Source: Odontocerum albicorne
Taxonomy: Eukaryota > Arthropoda > Insecta > Trichoptera > Odontoceridae
Direction of reading: 5' to 3'
DNA: 64,000 nt
Assembly (NCBI GenBank): GCA_949825065.1
Contig: OX463865.1
Span: 17,499,763-17,563,762, forward strand
In this document: positions 35,001-48,313 of the stretch, in pieces
How positions within the stretch are numbered: the first letter of the stretch is position 1
How the letters are laid out: each line of letters starts with the position of its first letter
Translations under genes and position numbers: made by a program
Notes under the pieces: model-generated
The model's input: the letters and a program-made list of their open reading frames with translations, nothing else
The model's database searches: none
Told to the model about the DNA's origin: nothing

Positions 35001-35706
35001 GAAATCATATAATGATCATACTCATATCATATTTATTTCCTATAGTGTCGTATATTGAAAGATGGGGGTCAAAGGCATTATCATCGACACCATTATCATT
35101 GTTTCTTTAATTAAAATCACCATTTTTATCATCGTCGTCATCATTAGCACACAACATAACCATTGTCTCCATTATCACCGTCACCCTCATCATCGTCACA
35201 ATCATCATTGTCAAGATAATCACCATCATCGTCGTCACCATCAGCATAAACCATAGGTACTTTTATCCTCACCTACACATTATCATTCTCCTTGGCATCA
35301 TCATCATTGTCAACATCATATTTCTTAATCATCATTATTGTTACTGTCATGACTATTATCGTCATTATTAGAAATAGAAACTTTGAAATATTTAAGAGCT
35401 GCTCGCTGTTGGTGTCTTGGATATTTTATACGTAAATGTATTCGTACAAAGTAACGTGGTTACATCTGAATACTTCGTTTAACTTTAATTCAACCGCACA
35501 TCATTGAATTAGTCACGCGTAATAACGGAAATGGCATCGTTTCATGACTAAAGTCACTCCAACTGGGCCTCGTAGTCAAGAATCCTTTCGCCATACCAAT
35601 GACAATTCAGTTGGAAAGCGAAACTGTGCCCTGCAGTTCGTTTATTAAGTGAATGAGCCGTTGCGCACCAGCAAGCTCACCAGCTCCGCCACGCCACTGT
35701 ACTGGA

Positions 35707-35937
35707 TCCGATTGCATACCTGAAAGAGATGATCGGAGCACACCGACATTTTTTTTCCTTTATTTCAAAGAATACATATTACCCTAGTCATATGTATCAT
35801 TATACCTCCGGATACTTAGCGGAAAAAATATCTGTGTCATTCGTGGGGAAAAGCACAGTGCAGGGTTTGAACCGACGACCTTCCGCACATAAGCTCAGTG
35901 CGTTACCACGCGGTCATGCACCTCATGCACTCTAAGG
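35707..35937 (-). mobile_element. tRNA-headed SINE (family 2), copy B
   Basis: Copy of 18790-19020. Confidence 0.55.
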
Positions 35938-36630
35938 CAACCCCGCCTGATTGGCTTTTTAACGTTCCGAGTTAGATTATCTGGAAGTCTCGTGTCACTC
36001 TTTCTTTATTATTTCTATAAAGGAACAGCGTTGCGTGGGATAATATAATGAATTAATCTTTATTTTCGGATGTATTGATTAAACTTTATCATAATACTGA
36101 TCATCAACATCACAATAAACATCATCGTCTACTATCTTAGAATGCATCAAAAATCTTAAATAATCTATAATATGGAACAAGATAATAAACATTACCTGTA
36201 TCTGAATCCGCGAACCACAAGTCGAAAATAAATTTTGAAGATTAGGGTGTGGTCTCACCCCCATGTTTAAAATGACTCACAACGAAGCTCTCAATTCTTC
36301 TTCGTTTACATTTCTCCAGGAATTCCAAATGGAATTTGTACTTGATTGAGATTTTTTAATTAATTTTTTGCGAATTCTTTTGTATTACTAGCTCTTTAGC
36401 TTAGCTTTGTAGCTCAGCCGTAAAAAAACTATTACTCACAACTTGATGGAACATTGGGACAAACTCGTCGACTAGCAATTGAAAAATTAAAAAATATTGG
36501 TGTTAAAATAATATTACTTAAAATCGACCAATTACGAAACTTTGTCAACATTATCAATATATTCGTCTTTGCCCTCGTCCTCGTCAATCCCATGTTAAAT
36601 TGATCTGATCAATCCCATGTTAAATTAGGT

Positions 36631-36690
36631 GTTGTCCAGAGATCAAATCTAGGGCCAATGTTTTGGCCCTAGATTTGATCTCTGGGCAAC
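36631..36690. repeat. 27-bp hairpin (copy B)
   Basis: Copy of 19714-19773. Confidence 0.85.
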
Positions 36691-37713
36691 AAATGGGTTT
36701 AAAAGGTTTCAAGCAATATATTTTTAAAAATTACTGACACAAACAATACAAGAAACGAGAAACTCATAATTTAATCCGGTTGAACTCCTAATTTAATCTT
36801 ATCAATTATCTTGTTTTCAAGAACCTATCTTCCAATTGTCGTCTTATTGTATGTTGTTAGCATGCGTTGCAATTTGAATACTCACATTATGCAGTAGCTT
36901 CTACGTATATGTTTTGACTCATTTTCACTTCACGGTCACAGTATGTTTTACTTCATTTTATGGCTTTACGGCATCAGGCAAATAATATACTAGAAGATAT
37001 CCAATAATTATATCTCAATTGTTTCATATATACCATAATGCCATTTCCCTATCGGTGTTGGCAAAGAGGAAAGTCCGCTATACTTTCCTTACTTCACACA
37101 CAAGTTTAACCTCTCACACATCCACACACCTTCTCATACAGCCTCTACGATTTCTCTGACTTTCTACTTTTCCTTCTATCACAATATCACTAACTTGATC
37201 TAACTATGCTTCCCTTGATCTTCTTCCCACGCACCTTCCACTCAAATCTTCACTGTGTGTATGTTTTGTTATTTATCTTCATTCATTCGTTTTACATGCC
37301 CAAACCATCCTAATCTCAATTCTTTGTGCGCTAAAAAATAACTCTCATTTATTTACTTTTCCGCTATGGTCTGAATTACAAAATGGTCAATAAACGGACA
37401 TAATTAAATCAGGCAGGTTACTGAAAGATTAGACTTGACAGTTTGCAATTCTAGAATCCTTGAAATAAAAAGACACTTAAAATTTCAAGAGTCCGTTTTA
37501 TTACAATAGATAAACTTATTTTTCACGTTTCCCAATAATAACACGTGCAATAAACCAACCTCCATTCCATGTTGTTTTTAATAGGCAATTCACCCAAACT
37601 AATATGATTTGTGTCACCGAATTAAAATCATTATGCAATTATACGAGACAATATAATATAAAACCAATTTAAAAAAATTACAATTGCAGATTCACGAAAA
37701 AATAGTCACCATA

Positions 37714-37960
37714 TTAAAAAATATATTCCAAAATAATATAAATAAGTTGATGAGTGCATTCAAACGTTCCCAATCTTAGAAGAAAATGTTCCTTTACTTT
37801 TGGTAATGTGATATTAAATATGTCAATATCCGAAGCAGTCCCATGCAAAAGAGTTAAGGCCCTTCCAACAGGCACAGCGGCTGGGAGATCCGTTCTTGCG
37901 TATGTGATTGATAACACTAGTCTACCGGTGAGGTCTAGTGTAATTGTTATGGACATTTAA
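37714..37960. other. Conserved block open on both strands (copy B)
   Basis: Copy of 20797-21043, identical in both reading frames. Confidence 0.35.
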
Positions 37961-38037
37961 CGTTAATCTTTCTAGCAATGCTGATTCCGAAGATTTCTTC
38001 ATACGCTCAAGGAGTTATACCCTAGCATGCCCAGCAG

Positions 38038-38295
38038 ACTACGTTGGGGTTGGCATGTAGCAAGAATGGGAGAAGAGGAAATGCCTAACAAAGTACTCTT
38101 TTCCAAGCCCCAAGGAAGACGTAGCGTGGGCAGACCAAAGCTCAGGTGGATGGATGGGGTGCAGAATGATGCAAACGTGATTGGCATCAGGGGCTGGAGG
38201 AGTGCATCCCAGGATAGGGGGAAATGGCAACGACTACTGGAGGAGGCCGGGGCCCACAATGGGCTGTAGTGCCATTGATGATGATGATGATGATG
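38038..38295 (+). mobile_element. 5'-truncated non-LTR retrotransposon with target-site duplication (copy B)
   Basis: Copy of 21121-21378 with the same ATGCCCAGCAG repeats (38027-38037 and 38296-38306). It was duplicated with the segment and is not an independent insertion. Confidence 0.9.
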
Positions 38296-39118
38296 ATGCC
38301 CAGCAGGAACTGAGTAGGATAAAGACATGGATGGACACCAACTCACTCATACAGAAATATCGCAGATGTATTTTGTACCTTCTCTACCTTGAATGAGCTC
38401 TGTACCTCTTGCGGGTTCCAAATGCAAATTGCTCCAATTTATATGCTACGAATCAATGAATTAAACAGCGTTTCGAGTAGCGTTTGGTTTTCAAATGATT
38501 TAGAAATTCTCATCACAAATCCAAGAGATTTGTTAACTGAATTGCGCATAAGTTCTATGTGAGGACCTAATGCGAGATCGTTGTGGAACAAGACATAGAT
38601 TATGTGACATAAGTGGTGATAGAGGAGGAATGTGAACTAAATGTTGATGTATTCTGAAACTGTTTGGACATGTAGAACGAATGAATTAAAAAATATAAAC
38701 AAAGCAAATATACAGTGTTAATTTGAGTGGAAGGCGTGTGAGAGAATAATCAACACAAGTATGATAGGAACAACAAGTATACGAGTATTCTTAAAGAAGG
38801 TAATGTAAAATGTCAGAAAAATGTGTGTGGATGTAGAAGAAAGAATGTGTGTCGAGATAGTAAAATCTGGCGCTCTCTTTTCTCTGTTTACCCTATAAAC
38901 GAGTAGTTTAAGGGTATATATTATATATCTCATTAAACTACTAGTTTATAAGGTTCAGATATCAGATAATGTTGTATATTTTGTCAGACAGACTATAATT
39001 TTGTGTATTGTACATAAATGAGGAGTTAAATTAAAATATAAAAAATAAATCGTCATTTATTTATTGATTTCATCCTTTTTCGTGTATTTATTGGCATCGA
39101 AATAAAAATAGGTTTTTA

Positions 39119-41583
39119 TTATATTAGACAGTGGCCAAAGTGTAAAAAGTTGTAATCTGAAAAGAAATAATTTTCAAATGAAATTAAATAATTTATCAAA
39201 GGTTTAACTGTGTAACCCTCCGTATGAGAGAAATTATTAAATTCCTTAATGGGTAGTCATGAGCAGTAGGACATTTAACTAAAAACAATTACAAAATTAT
39301 CAAGCTTACCATCGTTATGTTCACAGTTATAATTGTGCATTTCACAATCCATGAAGAACGTCATTCTGTACAAATTGCTATTTATGCCACAAGTGAACAT
39401 AGGCATATGGCATTGAATTATACAAAGATTTGCCAAACTCGCCCCTACGACTGAAATTCAGAACAAGATTATTAAACAAATAGAAAAAAGCGATACGTTG
39501 TCTGAATCCAAAAGGTTATCGTATGTTCCTTATGTTAACTCTGCTTACAGACGTATGAATATATTTTCTTTCCAAAAATTTTACTGTAGGAATAGGAAGG
39601 TAGTGACTCCGGATAATAGATTGAGTACTTTTCCGCATTTATATGTAATAATAATAATACTAGGCAAGTCCAGAAAGTAAGTGTACTGAATTTTTGTAGG
39701 TTACAATTTTTTTTATTTAAACAAAAAAATTACGTGGTTACCGTAGTACATACATATGTAAGCTATTTTTCGACATAGTCGCCATTCCTCTCAATGCAGG
39801 TGGTGAAGCGGGGTATCAACTTTTTGATGCCTTCCTCGAAGTAGTTTCCCGCCAACCCCTCCGTCCATTTCTCCACCTCCTCCTTTACCTCCTTGTCGAT
39901 TGAAAACCTTTTTCCACCCATGTGCCGCTTCAGGGAGGTAAAGAGATAGTAATCTGAAGGTGCTAGGTCAGGGGAATGCGCGGGATGGTTCAGGACATCC
40001 CATTTAAACGAGGCGAGCAGTTCCTTCGTGGCGTTGGCCGTGTGTGGTCTGGCATTTTCGTGCAGCAGGCAGACTACCTTTGTCAGCATGCATCTCCTCT
40101 TGTTCTGAATCGCCCTCCGCAATTTTTGAGGGTCTCACAGTATCTTGCAGAGTTGATGGTCTCCCCTTGAGGCATATATTCAATTAAAATTATGCCTTGA
40201 CAGTCCCAAAACAATTTCGTCAATTTCGTCAGTCACAATTGAAGGTCTTCCGCTCCTCTGATCATCATGCACAGACGTACGACCGTTTTTAAACTCGCGA
40301 CACCACTTGTACACACTCGTACGATTCATAGCTTTATCACCATATGCAGTTTTCACCTTATTATAAACCTCAACCGGAGGTTTTCCCTTCCAAACGAAAT
40401 AACGGATGACGCCGCGTATTTCGCACTTGGCGGGAGATTGGATTTACATTTTTCACGAAACATGTTGTCGCGTCGACACTTCTCAACGTACTGACCTCAA
40501 ACCGGTCTCGTTGCGGAGAGGAAGGGTCAGGCTACACGGAAGTGTAGCCAACATGTCGAAAATAAAATCCATCCGGTCGTGAGAGTCTCAGTACACTTAC
40601 TTTCTGGATACGCCTCGTATATTTGAAATGAAAACTACAAAATTATTACAACCAAAATGTTGAGTGTAAGAATAGGAAGATGGTTACTCCGGACATTAGA
40701 TTGTGTGCTTTTTCAAATTTGTGAATGATAAAATAAGATATTTGGAAAGAATACTTCAAAAATATTATTAAAAAAAATGTTTAGTGTTAGAATAGGAAAG
40801 TGGTGACTCCGGACATTACGTTGTGTACTTTTACAAATGTTTATTTGATAAGAATAAGATATTTGGAAAGAAAAGTGTAAAAGTATAACAAAAGTTAGAA
40901 GACGAACTACAAAGACATGTCATAGATCTCCCGATGTGTTATAGTAATCTATCCGACGATGTACTTTGATAAGTCTTCCCAAAATGGGGTGTCTTCAAGT
41001 GCTTCCTAATGGGGTGTCTTCAAGTGCTTCCTAATGGGTTGTCTTCAAGTGCTTCCTAATGGGTTGTCTTCAAGTGCTTCCTAATGGGTTGTCTTCAAGT
41101 GCTTCCTAATGGGTTGTCTTCAAGTGTTTCCTAATGGGTTGTCTTCAAGTGCTTCCTAATGGGTTGTCTTCAAGTGCTTCCTAATGGGTTGTCTTCAAGT
41201 GCTTCCTAATGGGTTGTCTTCAAGTGCTTCCTAATGGGTTGTCTTCAAGTGTTTCCTAATGGGTTGTCTTCAAGTGCTTCCTAATGGGTTGTCTTCAAGT
41301 GCTTCCTAATGGGTTGTCTTCAAGTGCTTCCTAATGGGTTGTCTTCAAGTGCTTCCTAATGGGTTGTCTTCAAGTGCTTCCTAATGGGTTGTCTTCAAGT
41401 GCTTCCTAATGGGTTGTCTTCAAGTGTTTCCTAATGGGTTGTCTTCAAGTGCTTCCTAATGGGTTGTCTTCAAGTGCTTCCTAATGCTACAAACGCCGAA
41501 TTTAACTAAAAACGAATAAAAAAATGTATAATATTTCATAAAAATGTATACATACGACAAGCCAATATGAGGAGAATTTTCAT
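39119..41583 (-). CDS. Kazal-like single-domain secreted protein, gene B (3 exons)
   Basis: Exons 41556-41583, 39310-39450 and 39119-39156 on the minus strand, each 16,917 bp from those of gene A. Splice sites and coding sequence appear identical, so the predicted 68-residue protein is the same (signal peptide MKILLILACLVGASLA, six cysteines). Intron 1 carries the same deleted mariner and the same 20-unit minisatellite. Gene B is the product of the recent segmental duplication, or an allele if the assembly holds both haplotypes. TATAAATA at 41640-41647. Confidence 0.78.
39660..40617 (-). mobile_element. Deleted mariner inside intron 1 of gene B
   Basis: Copy of 22743-23700. Confidence 0.9.
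40985..41486. repeat. 25-bp minisatellite, 20 copies, in intron 1 of gene B
   Basis: Same number of units and same variant positions as 24068-24569, unlike the 120-bp array, which changed length. Confidence 0.95.
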
Positions 41584-41639
41584 TGTTTTAAATGTATAAT
41601 ACTTTAAAGACAAAGGTACGTGAAGTGAAATATATGGTA

Positions 41640-41647
41640 TATTTATA
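41640..41647 (-). promoter_or_regulatory. TATA box of Kazal gene B
   Basis: TATAAATA on the minus strand upstream of the exon-1 ATG. Confidence 0.6.
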
Positions 41648-41806
41648 TGATGCCAACGTACGGTATTGCGCAATTTTAGACATTAGTTCAAGTCAGGGCT
41701 GCATTTAGATTTTTTTTTTTTACTATTCACAAGAATAGTAATTAAAAAATGTACATCGTTAAAATAAAAAAGATAACTGTAGAGTAAAATATCTTTATAC
41801 GAAGGG

Positions 41807-41847
<41 letters not shown>

Positions 41848-42506
41848 ACATGACAAGAAATATACACAATTTGAGAAAAAACAACAGGTAATTTGATTTG
41901 GACATATAATTTTAATGGATCTGGGTTTGTTGCCTTTCATTTGTCGTATCCCCAGTAAACTAGGCTTTTGCCTGTATCTCACTGAGGATATTTAGCATGA
42001 AAAAATAAATCGATACTTCTTTCCGATTTTTGATAACACAAAAAAACCCCGTTGCACGCTCTCATCAACCTGACAAACAGTGACACTCAACTACAACTGG
42101 AAACATCTTGCGAAACTCAACTCCTCACACAACATCACTCCAGAAAGACCAAAAATATTCATCCCACAATATACCGCACACAATCATAAGAATAAAAATC
42201 GAAACAAATTCAAAACAAAAAAAAAGAAGAAAAAAAGAAAGAAAAACACACAGAAACACAAAAACAACCCAAATTAAAACAACAAGAAGAGACCCACACT
42301 CACGAGCTCACATAAATCCTTGGTTGCTACTTAAGGTTTGAGACAGACAAGTAAAAATAAATATTTATCATCGAAAATGGCTTGAAAATGTATTAGAGTT
42401 AATGGTGAATATGTTGTAATGGAAAAACAAAACATGTTTTTCCCCTTTTTCCTCTTAATTCCCCGAATTTATTGACCTTCCCTCGTGTATGCAAGTCCTT
42501 TAATGA

Positions 42507-43500
42507 AGTCGTATCTAAAAAATATTTTATTCAAAGTATTGCCCATCGCTTGTTATACATTTTTCCCATCTCTCTGCCAATTTGTGGATGCCACGCCAAA
42601 AAAACTGTTGCTCTTTTGAGGCAAACCAATCATCGAGCCATTTTCGTACATTTTCGTAAGAAGTGAAGCGCTGCTCAGTAAGTGCGTGTCCCATCGAAGC
42701 AAATAAGTAGTAATCGGATGGAGCCAAGTCTGGTGAGAAAGCGGCATGCGAAAGTATTATTCAACTAAACGCCTCAATCGTTTCCTTGACCGGTTTTGCT
42801 GTGTGCGATGGTGCATTATCATGAAGCAAAATCATTTTGTGTTGCCTTTTTTGATATTCTGGTCGTTTTTCAAGCAAGGCTTGGTTCAAATCCATCATTT
42901 GTTGTCGGTAGCGTTCAGTATTAACGGTTTCGCCAGGTTTTAGCAGCTCATAATATAACATATAACACTCTTCTGATTCCACCAAACACAGAGCATTGTC
43001 TTACGTCCATAGCGATCTGGCCTTACAGTCGATGTCGCTGGTTTGCTTGGAGTTACCCATGATCTTTTAAGCTTAGGATTCTCGAAATAAATCCATTTTT
43101 CATCGCCAGTCACAATTCGATGGAGAAATGATTTTCTTTTGTACCTGGCGAGCAGCATTTCGCAAGTGGTTTTTCGTTTTTCCTGCTGTCACTTTCGGTT
43201 TTCATTCAGTTCATGTGGAACCCATTTTCCCACTTTCTGAATCTTTCCCATGGCTTTCAAACGTGTGGAGACGGCTTATTGTGTCATATTTAATTAATCC
43301 GCTAGTGGTTGTTGCGTTTGAGCGTCATCCTCATCCAACAATGCTTGCACTTCGGCGTCTTCAAACTTTCTCGGTGGTCTTCCACGTTCTTCGTTTCTCA
43401 CGTCAAAACTGCCACTTTTGATTTTTTTAAACAACTTAAAGCACTGTGATTTACCAAGACCATGCTCAACGTCGATGCGATTTTGCAGCAGTTTTCCCAC
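42507..43500 (-). mobile_element. Mauritiana-type mariner transposase remnant (copy B)
   Basis: Copy of 25590-26583 with the same frameshifts. Confidence 0.85.
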
Positions 43501-43632
43501 GTGCACAAATTGTGGGTTATGCAAAATAAAGCTATGCAAACCATAATGTATACGCCGTAATTAGTTAACAACAAAAGGCTTCATGAATACGGAGATCTTC
43601 CTCTCTGATCGAGAAGTTCTAAGGCTCACTTC

Positions 43633-44060
43633 CGAACCACCCCAAATCTCTGATAATCTCACTCTTAGACTACGAAGCGACCATTACTCTTGTTCATCCC
43701 AGACGCAGATAAATTTTACGAACCACCTCACGTCCCCCGATCCGCAACAGTAAGTGCATAATTGCTCATCCTCATATTTATCATCGTCCTCGTGCTCGTC
43801 CTTTATTATTTTCAAAATCATCCACTCATGCACACGCATACTTTCATAGATACACACTTATCCTCCTCAAACTGCAGGGCCTTCTCCTCACCCTTAAACT
43901 GCAGGACGGACATTGACTTCTCGCTACTGTTAACCTTAGTACGGGTCTGGCTTCTATTGCGAGAGGTTTGTGAGATAATATTGATATGCAATAAAGTTCG
44001 TTTCTATTTCCCTCGAAAAGAAAATCATAATTGATATTCTCATAAATGCACAATGGATAA
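43633..44060. repeat. Locus block (copy 6 of 8)
   Basis: Copy of 26716-27140. Confidence 0.6.
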
Positions 44061-44185
44061 TTGTGTTCGTTTTTGTTTGACCATGATTTAAAAATGCTTG
44101 ATTACGGCTGGAGGAATTCAAATGGTCATAAAAATCATGTGATGATCATATCCTATTTATTTTCTATAGTGTCGTTTGGTGAAAG

Positions 44186-44818
44186 ATGTGTATCAAAGGC
44201 ATTATCATCCACACCATTATCATTGTTTATATAATTAACATCACCATTATCATCATCGTCGTCACCATTAGCAAACAACATAACCATTGTCTCCATTATC
44301 ATTGTCACCCTCATCATCGTCACAAATGCATTATAATCCCCAACACCATTATCGTTGTCACCATCAGCATAAACCAAAGGTACTTTTCCATTATTAACAT
44401 CACCACCATGATGTGAACATGAACAACCCTCATGATTATCACCGTCACCGTGTTCATTCTCTCCATTATGGTCATCTTCATCATTAACGTTATCATTGCC
44501 ATTACCATTGTCGTCATCATCATCATCAGGCTAACCATCATTTTTGTCACTATAATCACTATCACCATCATCATTGTTGCAATTCTCATTGTCACTATCA
44601 TTATCACTGCCCTGATCATCATTGCCAACATCACCATCGTCACTATCATTGTCATTATGATTATTATTATCATCGTCCCTATCATCATTATCACTATAAT
44701 CACCATGATCATTGTCATCGTCATCATGCTCTCTATTATCATCCTCCTTGGCAACATCATCATTATCAACATCATCATCAGTATTGTTACTATCTTGACT
44801 ATTATTGCCATTATTAGA
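44186..44818. repeat. Degenerate triplet tract (copy B, long form)
   Basis: Copy of 27270-27900. ORFs inside are artefacts. Confidence 0.9.
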
Positions 44819-45119
44819 AGTAAGAGCTGGTCGCTGTTTGTGTCTTGGATATTTATACATAAATGTGTTCGTACAAAGTAACATGGTTACAACTGAAAAC
44901 TTCGTTAAACTTAAGTCACGCATAATAACGGAAATGGCATCGTTTCATGACTAAACGCACTCCAACTGGGCCTCGTAGTCGAGAATCCTTTCGCCATTTC
45001 AATAAAAATTCAGTTGGAAAGCGAAGCTGGACCGTGCAGTTTGTTTATTAAGTGAATGAGCCGTTGCGCACCAGCAAGCTCACCGGCCACGCCACGCCAC
45101 TGTACTGGATCCGATTGCA

Positions 45120-45335
45120 TACCTGAAGCGAGATGATCGGAGCACACCGACATTTTTCCCCTTTATTTCCAAGAAAATATATTACCCAAGTCATATGTAT
45201 CATTATACCTTAGCGGAAAAAATACGAATACTTAGCGGAAAAGGGAATAGCACAGTGTTGGGTTCGAACCGACGACCTTCCGCACGTAAGCTCAGTGCGT
45301 TACCACGCGGTCATGCACCTCATGCACTCTAAGAC
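45120..45335 (-). mobile_element. tRNA-headed SINE (family 2)
   Basis: Copy of 28200-28415. Confidence 0.55.
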
Positions 45336-46131
45336 AACCCCGTCTGATTAGTTTTTTAACGTTTTGAGTTATTGTAGATTATCTGGAAGTCTCGTGTCGC
45401 TGTTTCTTCATTCTTTCTATAAAGGAACGGCGTTGCGTGGGATAATATAATGAATTAATCTTTATTTTCGTATCTGTTGATTAAACTACATCATAATACT
45501 GAGCATCGCCATCAACATCACGATAAACATCATCATCTACTATCTCAGAATGCATCAAAAATCTTAAATAATCCATAATATGGAACAAGATAATAAACAT
45601 ATCTGAATCTACGAGCCTGAAGTCGAAAATAAATCTTGAAGATTAGGGTGTGGTCTCATCCCCATGTTTAAAATGACTCACAACGAAGCTCTCAATTCTT
45701 CTTCGTTTACATTTCTCCAGAAATTCCATATGGAATTAACATTACAAAGGCAGCATTTGAGGGGGAAATAAAACACAATACGAATATTCAAACTATAATG
45801 TATTTTGGTTCGTTTGAGGTCCTGTAGGAGTATATATGATCCTACACACGCTGCAGGCATACTGACCTAACCGATTAAACTGGGTTCGTAGGGTGACGTA
45901 AATATGTCCGAGGCCCCCTCATCCATCTTCACCTCGTAACAAGTTGAACTTATACAAAGCCATCATACGTAATCAGATAACTTACGCTGTTCTGGTCTGC
46001 GACCACGCGGCCATGACCCACGTGCACGAACTCTAGGTTATGCGAAATGAAGCTATGCACACCTTAATGTATACACCGTTAGTAATTAACAACAAAAGGC
46101 TTCACGAATACAGATGTTCTACGGCTCACTT

Positions 46132-46500
46132 CCAAACCATTCCAAATCTCTGATAATCTCACTCTCAGACTACGAAGCGACCATTACTCTTGTTCATCCT
46201 AGACGCAAACAAATTTTACGAACCACCTCACGTCCTCCATCCTCGTCCTCGTGCTTGTCCTCGTGCTCGTCCACTCATGCACACGCATACTTTCATAGAT
46301 ACACAATTCTCCTTCTTAAACTGCAGGGCCTCCTTCTCACCCTCAAACTGCAGGACGGACATTGACAACTCGCTACTGTTGACCTTAGTACTAGTCTACT
46401 TTCTATTGCTAGTGGTTTGTGAGATAATATTGATATGCAATAAAAGTTCGTTTCTATTTCCCTCTAAAGAAAATCAAAATTGATATTCTTATAAATGCAC
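46132..46500. repeat. Locus block (copy 7 of 8)
   Basis: Copy of 29215-29590, followed by the triplet tract 46654-46918. It shows more differences from copy A than the middle of the duplication does. Confidence 0.6.
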
Positions 46501-47068
46501 AATTGACTCAACCCACAAATAATTGTGTCCGGTTTTGTTTGATCATGATTTAAAAGGGCTTGATGAAGGCTAGAGGAATTAAAATGGTCATCGAAATTAT
46601 ATAATGATCATACTCTTATCATATTTATTTCCTTTCGTGTCGTATGTTGAAAGATGTATGTCAAAGGCATTATCATCGACACCATTATCATTGTTTCTTT
46701 AATTAAAATCACCATTTTTGTCATCGTCGTCAACATTAGCATACAACATAACCATTGTCTCCATTATCACCGTCACCCTCATCATCGTCACAATCATCAC
46801 TGTCACTATAATCACCATCTTCGTCGTCACCATCAGCATAAACCATAGGTACTTTTATCCTCGCCTATCCATTATCATTCTTCTTGGCATCATCATCATT
46901 GTCAACATCATCTCTCTCATAATAACACGTGCAATAAACCATCCTCCATTCCATGTTGTTTTTAATAGGCAATCCACCCAAACTAGGATGATTTCTGCCA
47001 CCGAATTCAAGTCATTATGTAATTATATGAGACAATATAATATAAAACCAATTTAAAAAAATGCAGAT

Positions 47069-47339
47069 TCACGAAAAAATAGTCAGCATATTAAAAAATA
47101 TATATCCCAAAAACACGTAGATAAGTTGATGAGTGCATTCAAACGTTCCCAGTCTTAGAAGAAAATGTTCCTTTACTTTTGGTAATGTGATATTAAATAT
47201 GTCAACATCCGAAGCAGTCCCATGCAAAAGAGTTAAGGCCCTTCCAACAGGCACAGCAGCTGGGAGATCCGTTCTTGCGTATGTGATTGATAACACTAGT
47301 CTACCGGTGAGGTCTAGTGTAATTGTTATGGACATGTAA
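47069..47339. other. Conserved block open on both strands (unit C)
   Basis: Plus-strand ORF of 68 and minus-strand ORF of 88 codons. Related to 20797-21043. Function unknown. Confidence 0.35.
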
Positions 47340-47352
47340 CGTTAATCTTTCT

Positions 47353-47445
47353 AGCAATGCTAATTCCAAAGATTTCTTCTTACGCTAAAGGAGTTATACC
47401 CGAGCTTGCCCAGCAGAAACTGGAACAAGACACCAAGATATTTTT
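47353..47445 (+). pseudogene. Second exon of the plus-strand candidate gene (unit C), cut by a SINE
   Basis: After the acceptor TTAATCTTTCTAG the phase-1 frame reads MLIPKISSYAKGVIPELAQQ, then KLEQDTKI, and runs into a SINE. It lacks the TAG seen in the other two copies. No signal-peptide exon is found upstream in this unit, so it is an orphan. Confidence 0.35.
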
Positions 47446-47632
47446 TTTAAATTTCACCTTGTGAGTTTATTGCCATGTGTCAATCTCTTCCAACCAACCA
47501 GAAATATGTATTAACTGGCCCTTAGTGAAAACCAGACTTGAATTCCATTTAAAAAATCTGGATTCTAGCGGGGATCGAACCCGCAACCTCCAGATCAGCA
47601 GACAAGGGTCTTACCACCAGGCCATGGAGGTT
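47441..47632 (-). mobile_element. tRNA-headed SINE (family 1)
   Basis: The minus strand reads CCATGGCCTGGTGGTAAGAC and GGTTGCGGGTTCGATCCCCG, good A and B boxes. The body contains GGTTGGTTGGAAGAGATTG and it ends in an A tail (plus-strand T run at 47441). Confidence 0.75.
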
Positions 47633-48313
47633 GTATACCTAATATTGAAAGATAAAGCCATGAATAGACACCAATAGACATATCTTAGATATTTTGTCTG
47701 TGTTATCATCACCACGAGTGAGTTTTGTGCCCTCAGTAGGCTCCAAATGCAAGCATTACTTTTTAATTTGCTATACGATTATGTGACAGAATATAATAAG
47801 TTATAAAGTATGAATATGAACTAAAGATTGATGTACTCTGAAATGGTTTGGACATGTAGAACGAATGAATTAAGAAAGACAAACAAAACAAATATACAGT
47901 GCAAATGTGAGTGGAAGGCGTGTGAGAGAATGATCAACAAAAGGATGGTGAGATCAACTGTATATTCTTAAAGAAGGAAATGTAAAATGTCTGAAGAATG
48001 GGTATGGGGTGGAGAAGAATCGGAATATGTGTGTCGAGATAGGAATGTCTGGCGCTCTCTTCTCTCTACCTATACTATAAACAAGTAGTTTAAGGGGATA
48101 TATTGTATAAACAAGTAGTTTAAGCGGATATATCGCATTACTCGTTTACTGGGTTCAGATATCAGATAATGTATATTTTGTCAGACATTCTATAATTTTA
48201 TGTATTGTACATAAATGAGGAGTTCAATTAAAACATAAAAAAATAAATCATCATTTATTTATTGATTTCATCACTTTTTGTGTCTTTATTGGCATCGAAA
48301 TAAAATGAGGCAT

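Larger units (their letters stand above)
30201..47100. repeat. Recent tandem segmental duplication, copy B
   Basis: Copy of 13680-30200. It has eight instead of five 120-bp units and a 23-bp local duplication near 33.18 kb. It ends where the third, older unit begins to differ at about 47.26 kb. Either a true duplication or an unmerged second haplotype would give this picture. Confidence 0.9.
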
